Under the pieces are notes generated by a model that worked only from the letters and a program-made list of their open reading frames with translations, was not told where the DNA came from and made no database searches. The position numbers were made by a program, and so were the translations under genes. A stretch of DNA of 40,412 nt from an uncultured Bacteroidota bacterium (GTDB taxonomy: Bacteria > Bacteroidota > Bacteroidia > Bacteroidales > UBA12077), in the NCBI GenBank assembly GCA_913055895.1, contig CAJXLE010000005.1, forward strand, positions 1 through 40,412, in the 5' to 3' direction. Positions 16,626-25,506 of this stretch are shown here, in pieces (the first letter of the stretch is position 1; every line of letters begins with the position of its first letter).

Positions 16626-18995
16626 TTATTCATCGCGCAGGGTATGTGCCGGATTGGCATTGGCTGCTGCCACGGTCCTGCCCAAAACCGTTGCAAGGGC
16701 AATGAAAAAGGCTAAAAACAGTGAACCACCAAAAAACCACCACTCTATTGGACTGTGGTAGACAAAGTTGTCGTACCAGTTGCGGATAAAATAGTAGGCA
16801 ACAGGAAAAGCAATTGCAGCTGAAAGAAGAATCCACAAAAGATATCTGCCGGCAAACATACGTACTATACGGCTGGCGGAAGCTCCCATGACCTTCCTTA
16901 TTCCAATCTCTTTGATTTTACGGCTTATATGAAAGGCTGTTAAAGCGAACAGTCCCATGACAGCAATAAGCATGGCCATGAGCGTTCCGGCCACCATTAG
17001 ACCGGCGTATTTCTCTTCTCTCCGGTAATAGCGCCTCTGAAGATAATTGTCCAAAAAATAATGCTGATAAGTATAAGATGGGTCATGATCCTCAAGTACC
17101 GTTTCTGCATATTTCACAACCTGCCTGGCCTGCCCGTCAGCAATCTTTATGTATACGTGGTTGATGAGATTCTGTTTCTTCCCGATATGAGCCAACACCA
17201 CAGGTCCCAATTCACGGTGTAGCGACCGGTTGTGGTAATCGGCAAAAACACCGATGACGGGTCCCGAGTTTCCCCAGATATGAATTTTTTTACCCACGGC
17301 CTCTGTTAATCCCAACATCCGGGCAGCCTTTTGGTTGATCAGGAAGCCCTTGCGGTCGGTGTTCAGGCGGGGGGAAAAGGTCCGCCCTTCTGTGATCGGT
17401 ATTTCATAGAAATCCGTGAAACCTGGCTGAACAAGATTGGCCCTCACCTGGAAGGATTCTTTTTCCTGTTGCCGGGCAGTACGCAGGTTGGTCCCGCTGC
17501 CACGTGTACCAGGAACAGCCATGGAAGCCGTCACATCCAGGATACTGGGATTCTTAAGCAATTCCTGACGTATGGAGGCATACTGATCCTGGATGCCGGA
17601 GGTCAGATAACCCACCACCAAAACATTTTTTTGCTGGAAGCCCAGGTCCTTGTTCTTAACATAACGCACCTGGTTTAAGATGCCGGCCAGTGAAACCATC
17701 ATTATGATGGCAATAACAAACTGGAGGGACACCAACACCTGTTGAAGGCCCATTTTGTTTTTCCCCTTACTGGCAGATCCTTTCAGAACCGTCAAAGAAC
17801 CCAGGCGCGACAAGTAGAAAGCAGGATAGGCCCCAGCCCCCATACCTATGAATAAGGAAAGCAAAAACCCGGCAACTATCCATCCATAATCACGTCCAAA
17901 GCTCAAATGAAGCCGGCTGTCGACCAACCGGGAAAAATCATCCACAAAAACCTCCACCAACAAGATAGACAGGATAAAAGAACCCATTGCCAGGAGCGCG
18001 GCTTCCCCTATAAACTGCTTGCGAAGATCCGCGGGACTGGCACCATGAACCTTGCGCACACCCACTTCACCGGTTCGTGTTTCTCCCCGTGCCATGGAGA
18101 GATTAACAAAATTAAAAGCGGCAATGACAAGGATAAAAAATGCAATGGCAGAGTAAATCCATATATACTGAATATCGGTAGTTTTTGCAAGGTCGGAGCT
18201 AAAACCGGAATGTAGATGAATGCGTGTCAGGGGTTGCAATTCATGGGTGAATTGGACAGAGGTTTCGCCGTATCTTTTGTCATCAATATTTTCTGTCACC
18301 CGGCATATCTTCTTCTCCAGGTTTGTGTTGACGGGCTGGTTCAGCCGAAGGTAGGTATTAAAATCATGGCCGTGTTGGCTCAGTTTCTTCTCCCCAAGCG
18401 TTCTCAGGCTCAGAAGGGCGTCGAACTGGAGATGGCTCTTAACGGGCAGATCATCCATGATGGCCACCACACGGAATTCTTCTTCATCTATTTCCAGGGT
18501 TTTGTTGACAGGATCTTCATCGCCAAATATTTCGGCAGCCGTCTGACGGGTAAGCACCGTTGTATTGGGTTCTCCAAGCGCCCCGGGGTTGCCCTCCAGT
18601 ATCCTGAAGGAGAATATGTCAAAAAAGTCCCCATCCACGTAACTTTGTTGGTATCTTCCATGGTTGTTGTCCTGATAACGGATATACCGGAAATACCTGC
18701 GAAAGACCACGGTTGACGCTTCCACCTCCGGCACCTTTTCGGCAACCTGCTGGTCGACCTCATAGATGCTTTTGGGCATGGTCATTTCCTTACCCCTGCC
18801 TTCATAATGGGTGACCAACCTACCGATGCGGTCGGAGTCTTCAAAAAAACGGTCGTAAGTCATCTCATGATGGATAAAAAGAAGGAGAAGTATTACAGAA
18901 GCCAGGGCCAGGGCCATTCCAGGGATGTTGATCAGGCTGAACGATTTGTTCCTACTCAAATTTCTCAGGGAGGCTTTCATGTAGTGCTTGAACAT
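16626..18995 (-). CDS. double-FtsX/MacB_PCD ABC transporter permease (789 aa)
   Basis: Two MacB_PCD-FtsX modules: GEVGVRKVHGASPADLRKQFIGE and EIGIRKVMGASASRIVRMFAGRY. Start may be ATG 18980. Confidence 0.93.
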   Translation of the reverse strand: MFKHYMKASLRNLSRNKSFSLINIPGMALALASVILLLLFIHHEMTYDRFFEDSDRIGRLVTHYEGRGKEMTMPKSIYEVDQQVAEKVPEVEASTVVFRRYFRYIRYQDNNHGRYQQSYVDGDFFDIFSFRILEGNPGALGEPNTTVLTRQTAAEIFGDEDPVNKTLEIDEEEFRVVAIMDDLPVKSHLQFDALLSLRTLGEKKLSQHGHDFNTYLRLNQPVNTNLEKKICRVTENIDDKRYGETSVQFTHELQPLTRIHLHSGFSSDLAKTTDIQYIWIYSAIAFFILVIAAFNFVNLSMARGETRTGEVGVRKVHGASPADLRKQFIGEAALLAMGSFILSILLVEVFVDDFSRLVDSRLHLSFGRDYGWIVAGFLLSLFIGMGAGAYPAFYLSRLGSLTVLKGSASKGKNKMGLQQVLVSLQFVIAIIMMVSLAGILNQVRYVKNKDLGFQQKNVLVVGYLTSGIQDQYASIRQELLKNPSILDVTASMAVPGTRGSGTNLRTARQQEKESFQVRANLVQPGFTDFYEIPITEGRTFSPRLNTDRKGFLINQKAARMLGLTEAVGKKIHIWGNSGPVIGVFADYHNRSLHRELGPVVLAHIGKKQNLINHVYIKIADGQARQVVKYAETVLEDHDPSYTYQHYFLDNYLQRRYYRREEKYAGLMVAGTLMAMLIAVMGLFALTAFHISRKIKEIGIRKVMGASASRIVRMFAGRYLLWILLSAAIAFPVAYYFIRNWYDNFVYHSPIEWWFFGGSLFLAFFIALATVLGRTVAAANANPAHTLRDE

Positions 18996-19007
18996 GGAAG
19001 ATTCTTT

Positions 19008-19036
19008 AGGTTTACGGGCAGGTTTACGGACAGGTT
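19008..19036. repeat. 12-bp tandem repeat (two copies plus a partial)
   Basis: AGGTTTACGGGC / AGGTTTACGGAC / AGGTT in the gap between the two large permeases. Confidence 0.6.
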
Positions 19037-19055
19037 GAAGTTTACAGGTTAAAGA

Positions 19056-21443
19056 TTATTCGTCCCTCAGTCTGCTGGCCGGGTTCACAGCAGCGGCCCG
19101 CAGGGTTTGCATGCTGATGGTGGCGGCAGCAATGCCCAGGGCGATCAGTCCGCCCAGCAGGAACATCCATATCTGCAGGTCGGTCCGGTAGGCAAAATTC
19201 TGCAGCCAGTCGCTCATGAAATACCAGGCGGCCGGCCAGGCCAGCACGTTGACCACCATTACCCATCGCAGGATGTCGATCAGCAACAGGCGCACCACCC
19301 GCTGGTAGGAAGCACCCATGGCCTTGCGGATGGCGATCTCACGGCTGCGCTTGACCACCGTGAAGGAACTCAGGGCGAAAAGGCCCAGGATGGCCAGGAA
19401 GATGGCCAACACCGACCCTGCCATGATCATCCTGTTGGTTTGCCGCTCCTGTTGGTGCAGCTGGGCAAAAACATCATCAATAAAGGTATACCTGAAATAA
19501 TACTGCGAATCGAACTCCTGCATGACCTGTCGCACATGCTCCAGGGTAGCCGGGACATCGCGCATGTCCATCTTGATGGAAATGTTCTGAAAATATCCCG
19601 AGTAATGGGAAAGCACCATAGGCTCTATCTGATGGTGGAAAGAGCGAAAATGAAAATCACGCATCACACCAATGACTTTCCCTTTTTGCTGAAAAACCTC
19701 TATCCGTTTGCCGATGGGATCGCTCAGTGCCAGCTTATCAACGGCCTGTTGGTTGAGAACAAAGCCGGTGCTGTCGCTGGCCAGCTCTTTGCGGAAATGC
19801 CTGCCTTCAACCATCTCAATGCCGTAGGTCTCCACATAATGATCCTGCACACGGTTTTCCTGTATGACGATGGACTCGGAAGAGGGATCCTCGGCCTTCC
19901 TGGCTGTCTGCACTGCACGGTCGGCACCCGGGTAACTTACCGAGGCGGTGACCGACCGGATGGAGGGATGTTTCATAAGCTCATCCCTTACGGACTGGTA
20001 GCTGCCACGGATGTCGCCTGTTACGTCCTGTACCACAAGAATATTATCCTTGTTCACACCCAGGTCTTTGTTGTTCAAATAGTTGATCTGGCTGCGCAGG
20101 ATGATCAGCGAGGTGATCAGGAAAATGGCGATGCCAAACTGCACCACTACGAGACCAATCTGCAGGGTCCTGTTGCGGGAGCCGCGGCTTCCTGTACGGC
20201 TGAAAATTCTCACCGGGTCGAACCGAGAGAGGAACAAAGCCGGATAAGAACCGGCCAGCAACCCGACAACAACAGCAAATCCAAGCAAACCTAGAATAAG
20301 TGCAGGATTCAACCAGTCGATGACCAGCTCGCTGCCCAGCAGGTTGCCCAGGGGGCCGGCCAGCCAGTTGACCAGCAGCAGTGAGATAAGAAGAGACACA
20401 AAAACCACCACAAAGGATTCCAGCAGGTGTTGGGCGATCAGTGATTTTCGGCGGGCTCCCAGCACCTTGCGCATGCCCATCTCGCGCGAGCGGTACTCAC
20501 CGTGGGCGGTGACCAGGTTAACGAAATTGACGATGGCAATGACCAGGATGAAGGCGGCCAGGAAGGAAAATATATAAATGGTGTTGATGTCGCCCTGGGG
20601 GTCAATCTCAAAATTGTAACCTGAATACAGGTGGATGCGGGTCAATGGCTGAACCCGGGTCTGCACATCGAAGGCTCCCTCCGATCCAATCTCCTGCATC
20701 ATGCTGGTGCCAATGCTGTTGGCCAGGCTCCTGACTTCCTCTGCCCATTCTCCTTCCGGTGCACCGGGTTTCACACGGAAATAGGTAAAAAAATCCCAGC
20801 CATGTTGCTGCATAAAACGCTCCGGATGCTCCATGGTGTAGAAGGAGGTGAGCATGTCGAAGTCGAAGTGGGAGTTGGCAGGTATCTCTTCCAGGACGGC
20901 CCCAACCGTATAGCGCTCCGTTTTTCTTCTTATCTCCTTACCAATGACCTCGTCGCTGCCAAAATAGCGGTTGGCCAGGGAACGGGTGATCACCACCTCT
21001 CCGGGGGTTTTCAGTGCAGATGCCCCGTCGCCCCGGTGAACCTTAAAAGAAAAAACATCGAAGAAGGAAGAATCTGTATACATCAGCTCGATGTTGGGAT
21101 ACATATTCTCTTTCCGGTCGATCAGGGTCACCTCATCTTCATAGAGCTTGTTGGTTTCCACGACTTGTGGTATCTCCCTTTTCATAGCTCCCGATACCTT
21201 GGCCAGGGTGCGCGGTACTACCATGGACTTACCCCCCGGCCGGTCCACATGCGAGACAATGCGATAAATCTGTTCATGCCCCTGGTGAAACTTATCGTAA
21301 CTCAATTCATAACGAATGTAGAGGAACAGCAGGATGGAGGCGGCCAACCCAATAGCCAGACCGGTGATGTTGATGATGGTATAAAATCGGTATTTCTTAA
21401 GATGTCGTATGGCGGACTTTAGATAATTGCTGAACATAAACAT
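19056..21443 (-). CDS. double-FtsX/MacB_PCD ABC transporter permease (795 aa), paralogous to its neighbour
   Basis: SREMGMRKVLGARRKSLIAQHLLES and SREIAIRKAMGASYQRVVRLLLIDI. Start may be ATG 21437. Confidence 0.94.
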   Translation of the reverse strand: MFMFSNYLKSAIRHLKKYRFYTIINITGLAIGLAASILLFLYIRYELSYDKFHQGHEQIYRIVSHVDRPGGKSMVVPRTLAKVSGAMKREIPQVVETNKLYEDEVTLIDRKENMYPNIELMYTDSSFFDVFSFKVHRGDGASALKTPGEVVITRSLANRYFGSDEVIGKEIRRKTERYTVGAVLEEIPANSHFDFDMLTSFYTMEHPERFMQQHGWDFFTYFRVKPGAPEGEWAEEVRSLANSIGTSMMQEIGSEGAFDVQTRVQPLTRIHLYSGYNFEIDPQGDINTIYIFSFLAAFILVIAIVNFVNLVTAHGEYRSREMGMRKVLGARRKSLIAQHLLESFVVVFVSLLISLLLVNWLAGPLGNLLGSELVIDWLNPALILGLLGFAVVVGLLAGSYPALFLSRFDPVRIFSRTGSRGSRNRTLQIGLVVVQFGIAIFLITSLIILRSQINYLNNKDLGVNKDNILVVQDVTGDIRGSYQSVRDELMKHPSIRSVTASVSYPGADRAVQTARKAEDPSSESIVIQENRVQDHYVETYGIEMVEGRHFRKELASDSTGFVLNQQAVDKLALSDPIGKRIEVFQQKGKVIGVMRDFHFRSFHHQIEPMVLSHYSGYFQNISIKMDMRDVPATLEHVRQVMQEFDSQYYFRYTFIDDVFAQLHQQERQTNRMIMAGSVLAIFLAILGLFALSSFTVVKRSREIAIRKAMGASYQRVVRLLLIDILRWVMVVNVLAWPAAWYFMSDWLQNFAYRTDLQIWMFLLGGLIALGIAAATISMQTLRAAAVNPASRLRDE

Positions 21444-21463
21444 CTTGTTTAAAATATTTCTTT

Positions 21464-21479
21464 TTCAAGTAACGTGCCA
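21464..21479 (-). promoter_or_regulatory. putative sigma-54 -24/-12 promoter for the large permease pair
   Basis: Minus strand TGGCACGTTACTTGAA versus TGGCACRN4TTGCW: one mismatch, correct spacing. Confidence 0.55.
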
Positions 21480-21567
21480 GATAATGCAATTGTTTAAAAA
21501 ACAGACCATTAAACTTAAATGCACCATCCATTTGCCCTCCAAATGTGTACGGTATCACAACGGTTTG

Positions 21568-21583
21568 TGTCCGGCAACGAACA
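21568..21583. promoter_or_regulatory. putative enhancer site resembling the HlyD-operon dyad
   Basis: TGTCC-GGCAAC-GAACA, one mismatch from TGTCC-N6-GGACA. Confidence 0.35.
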
Positions 21584-21744
21584 AGGCAGACCGTAATCGT
21601 ACATTGCTCTCTATACGCACTCTGCAACATTTAAGATCGGATATCTTTATCCTCAGTGCATGGCCCCTTTCCGGCCCCTGGCCTGGCTTCGGCAAAATTA
21701 CCCGCCCATGCGGGGTGGAACCACCTGTGTATAATTTACCGGAT

Positions 21745-21815
21745 TTTGTTAACAAACCCTGAGTCCATTGAGGGGATGGGACCAAAAATTTTAAGAAATT
21801 TGAGAAAAGGTCCCA
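21745..21815. promoter_or_regulatory. dyad elements upstream of the EndoQ-helicase gene
   Basis: TTTGTTAACAAA (21745-21756, perfect palindrome); TGGGACC...GGTCCCA (21777-21783/21809-21815), ending 3 nt before the ATG. Confidence 0.4.
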
Positions 21816-21818
21816 ATT

Positions 21819-24800
21819 ATGGAATTTATAGCCGATCTTCACATACACTCCCATTTTTCCATGGCCACCAGCAAACAGCTGCGGCCGGAATACCTGGATT
21901 ACTGGGCCCGCATCAAGGGCATCAAAGTAGTGGGAACGGGTGATTTTACCCACCCCGGATGGCTCAAGGAGATGAAAGAAAAACTGGAACCCGACGGTTC
22001 AGGTCTTTTCCGGCTCAGGGAAGACTACAAGCTGCCCAACATCATCCGGGAGAAACCAGAAAATGCTGTTCGCTTTCTGCTCACCGCCGAGATCAGCAAC
22101 ATCTATAAAAAAAACGGGCAGGTTCGCAAAGTACATAGCGTTTTGATGGCGCCCGACTTTGCAACGGCCGAAAGAATACAACAGCGGCTTGCCTCCATGA
22201 ATTTTAATATCACCTCCGACGGACGCCCCATCCTGGGCCTGGATGTGCGCGACCTGCTGGAGATGACCCTGGAGGCCAACGAAGACAATTTCTTTATACC
22301 CGCACACATCTGGACACCCTGGTTTTCGGTGTTTGGCTCCAAGTCGGGCTTCGACAGCATGGAGGAATGTTTTGACGACCTCACCGGACACATCCATACT
22401 GTAGAGACAGGTCTCTCCACCGATCCGCCCCTGAACTGGATGTGCAGCTTCCTGGACCGATACACCCTGGTCTCCAACTCCGATGCCCACTCACCGGAAA
22501 AACTGGGAAGGAATGCCAATTTGTTCAGGACAGAACCCAGCTATCATGGAATCGTGGATGCCATGAAAACGGGCGACCCGGAAAAATTTGGCGGTACCTT
22601 CGACATGTTTCCCCAGGAAGGCAAATACCATTACGACGGGCACCGCAAATGCGGAATAAGATGGGATCCGGCAGAAACGCTGAAACACCGGGGCATCTGT
22701 CCCGTATGTGGCAAAAAGATCACGGTAGGTGTTGTCAACCGTATTGTCAGGCTCTCCGACCGCGAGGACATCTTTGAAAAAGACCACCGCCTGCCTTACT
22801 ACAGCATCATCCCCCTCAAAGAGATGCTCTCAGAGATCGAGGGCGTAGGCGAAAAATCCAAAAAGATCTCCCGTCAGTATGAACAACTGATCCGCAAAGC
22901 CGGCAGTGAATTCAACATCCTGCACTACCTCACACCCGATGAGGTAAGTCATGCCGGAGGGGAAGTGCTGGCCGAGGCCATCAGGCGTATGCGCAACAAC
23001 GAGGTGATCATACATGAGGGGTTCGACGGCCAGTACGGAGAGATCAAAGTTTTCCAGCCCGGCGAGCTCCGGTTTGTCGGAAGCCAGGAATCGCTTTTCA
23101 ACGCCTCGGCATCTTTTAACAGACCCGCCAAAAGACAACTGATCAATTTCGACCTGGCTGAATACAAGAGACTGGAAAACTCCAGCCAGGTTTTCGATCA
23201 GGCTGCTGAAGATCCTGCCCGTTATGGCGCAGATGAGCAGGGTCCGCTGAAGGACTTAAACCCGGAGCAGAAACAGGCAGCTGCCCATTTTGAAGGGCCA
23301 GCCGCTGTTGTAGCCGGACCGGGCACCGGGAAAACACGGGTCTTGACCCGCCGCATGGCCTACCTGGTTGACGACAAGGGCATCGACCCCTCCCACATCC
23401 TGGCCATCACCTTTACCAACAAGGCTGCCGGAGAGATGAAAGAGCGATCTCGCCGGCTGATCAGCAGCAGCGATCAAGCCAGCCAGATGACGGTGGTCAC
23501 TTTCCACGCCTTCGGATACGTTTTCCTGCACGAGCACCCGGGGGAAGCCGGGCGAACAGCAAGCTTTTCGGTAATCGACGGGCAGGAGCAGCAGGAGTTG
23601 ATCAGGGAACTCTTTGGTGTCGGCTCCCGGGAGGCCGGCTCAATGGCCACAAGCTTCAGCCGCATCAAACATATGGAGGAAGCCCCGGAAAGCATAGAAC
23701 CGGAAGACAAGGCACCGACAAACAGAATCCCGCAGAACAAAGACCAGGAAAACCAAACAGCCGATAAAAACGAGAAAAAAAGATACAACGCAGATAAAGG
23801 GTCTGCCAGCGAAGTGGATGAGAAGACCCGCCAGGCGTTTGATGAGTATGAAAAGCAGCTGAGAGACCGCGATCTTTTTGACCTCGATGATTTGATCTTC
23901 CAGACGGTAAGGGTGATGGAAAACAACCCAACCCTACGCCAACAAGCCGTCAGCCGGTATCCGTGGATACTGGTCGACGAGTTTCAGGACATCAACCCCA
24001 TGCAATACCGCCTGCTCAGGCTCCTTAGCCAGGACAACCAAACACCCAACCTTTTTGTCATTGGCGATCCCAACCAGGCCATATATGGTTTCCGCGGATC
24101 CAGCACCCGCTTCATCTCACGCTTTATTGAGGATCATCCGGGAGCATCACAATACACCCTGCATACCAGCTACCGCTGCCCGCAAAACATCCTGAGGGCA
24201 TCAGGCAATGTGCTCCATCAAAAAGGACTGGAAGGTCTCAGCGAAGGTGTAAAGATTAAAATTGCACCGCAGCAGACCGGTAAGAGCGAGGCCGAATACA
24301 TTGCCCGGACCATCGAGTCGCTGAGCGGCGGCTTGCGTTTCTTCTCCATGGACAGCGGGATAACCGGCGGAGAGGGCGATAAAAAGATAGGCAGCCTCTC
24401 CGATTTCGCCATCCTGTGTCGCACAAAGGCACAAATGCGGGACATCGGCAAAGCACTTCGCGACCATACCATCCCCTATCAGTCCGCTGTTGATGAGTCG
24501 TTTTTCAACCACCCCCTCGTACAGAACGTACGGCGCATCATCGAATACCTGGAAAATCCGGACAACCGGCATCTCAAAGCCACCCTATCCAACATCATTT
24601 CTCCTGCCAAACCGCCGGAAAACATCCTTGATGAACTAAAGCAACATGAAGACCTGAAAACCAGGGTTCACATGACCCTGGAGTTGCTCGCCGGCAATAA
24701 CGGAAGCGATGACCAGGCTGAGATAAGCCAGAAAATAAAAGACCTGACCCCGTCCTTTGAACAGGCTGCAGATGATTTCATCCGTTATCTCAAACTGGGG

Positions 24801-25163
24801 GCACCCGGAGATGCTTACCAGGACAACACCGAGAAGGTGACGCTCATGACCCTGCACGCATCCAAGGGACTGGAATTTAAGTGTGTCTTCATTGCCGGTG
24901 TCGAAGACGGACTCATCCCCTATTCCCTGTTTAAAAACCAGCAAAGCGACCGTGAAGAGGAAAGACGCCTGCTCTATGTGGGCATGACACGCGCATCCTC
25001 CTACCTCTACCTCACCCATGCCAGGAAACGCAGCATCATGGGGCAGGAGAAAGATATGACCAGGAGCCCATTCCTGGACCAGATCGAGAAAGAGCTGACC
25101 GAAGTGGCGGAAAACACTTACCAGAAAAAGAAACAGGACGATTCCCAGCTGAAGCTTTTTTAG
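21819..25163 (+). CDS. endonuclease Q-like PHP/Zn-finger nuclease fused to a UvrD/Rep-type SF1 helicase
   Basis: N-term EndoQ/PHP: ADLHIHSHFS, VGTGDFTHPGW, NSDAHSP, Zn finger GHRKCG...CPVCGKKITVGVVNRI. C-term SF1A motifs: AGPGTGKTRV, AITFTNKAAGEM, LVDEFQDINP, GDPNQAIYGFRG, TSYRCPQNIL, TLHASKGLEF, RRLLYVGMTRA. Confidence 0.95.
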   Translation: MEFIADLHIHSHFSMATSKQLRPEYLDYWARIKGIKVVGTGDFTHPGWLKEMKEKLEPDGSGLFRLREDYKLPNIIREKPENAVRFLLTAEISNIYKKNGQVRKVHSVLMAPDFATAERIQQRLASMNFNITSDGRPILGLDVRDLLEMTLEANEDNFFIPAHIWTPWFSVFGSKSGFDSMEECFDDLTGHIHTVETGLSTDPPLNWMCSFLDRYTLVSNSDAHSPEKLGRNANLFRTEPSYHGIVDAMKTGDPEKFGGTFDMFPQEGKYHYDGHRKCGIRWDPAETLKHRGICPVCGKKITVGVVNRIVRLSDREDIFEKDHRLPYYSIIPLKEMLSEIEGVGEKSKKISRQYEQLIRKAGSEFNILHYLTPDEVSHAGGEVLAEAIRRMRNNEVIIHEGFDGQYGEIKVFQPGELRFVGSQESLFNASASFNRPAKRQLINFDLAEYKRLENSSQVFDQAAEDPARYGADEQGPLKDLNPEQKQAAAHFEGPAAVVAGPGTGKTRVLTRRMAYLVDDKGIDPSHILAITFTNKAAGEMKERSRRLISSSDQASQMTVVTFHAFGYVFLHEHPGEAGRTASFSVIDGQEQQELIRELFGVGSREAGSMATSFSRIKHMEEAPESIEPEDKAPTNRIPQNKDQENQTADKNEKKRYNADKGSASEVDEKTRQAFDEYEKQLRDRDLFDLDDLIFQTVRVMENNPTLRQQAVSRYPWILVDEFQDINPMQYRLLRLLSQDNQTPNLFVIGDPNQAIYGFRGSSTRFISRFIEDHPGASQYTLHTSYRCPQNILRASGNVLHQKGLEGLSEGVKIKIAPQQTGKSEAEYIARTIESLSGGLRFFSMDSGITGGEGDKKIGSLSDFAILCRTKAQMRDIGKALRDHTIPYQSAVDESFFNHPLVQNVRRIIEYLENPDNRHLKATLSNIISPAKPPENILDELKQHEDLKTRVHMTLELLAGNNGSDDQAEISQKIKDLTPSFEQAADDFIRYLKLGAPGDAYQDNTEKVTLMTLHASKGLEFKCVFIAGVEDGLIPYSLFKNQQSDREEERRLLYVGMTRASSYLYLTHARKRSIMGQEKDMTRSPFLDQIEKELTEVAENTYQKKKQDDSQLKLF

Positions 25164-25363
25164 ATCTTTGCTCCTATTAATGGGGTAAATTCATCATTTT
25201 AATAGCAGGAACCTTTTTAAAGTACGTAGGTTGAATGATGGAAATGTTTTTATCCTTCCGTAGGTAAGCCTCTCAATGGATCAATTTCCTGTCGCCCAAT
25301 TTCAGATATGCTTTAATAGTGATGCCTACCATAACAACAGAATTCAATGGGAGGCAATTTTTT

Positions 25364-25392
25364 CCCGAAAATGAAAATCGGGGGCTTTTTTC
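25364..25392 (+). terminator. intrinsic terminator
   Basis: CCCGA-aaatgaaaa-TCGGG followed by ggcTTTTTT. Confidence 0.6.
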
Positions 25393-25506
25393 AACAATAA
25401 TTCCCGTGAATGTTCTATTTTTATGCTAACATGCGATTTTTTTACACAAAGGTCATGTTATACTGATATAGGTTGATTTCCCATCATAACAAGGGATAAA
25501 GATTTC

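Noticed and set aside
19107-20294. 395-aa plus-strand ORF antisense to the 795-aa permease
   Set aside because: Low-complexity His/Gln-rich shadow translation; the permease frame carries clear motifs.
25164-25506. Cobalamin riboswitch upstream of the BtuF-like gene
   Set aside because: No B12-box-like GCCACTG or typical long structured leader could be identified; the visible hairpin is better explained as a terminator.
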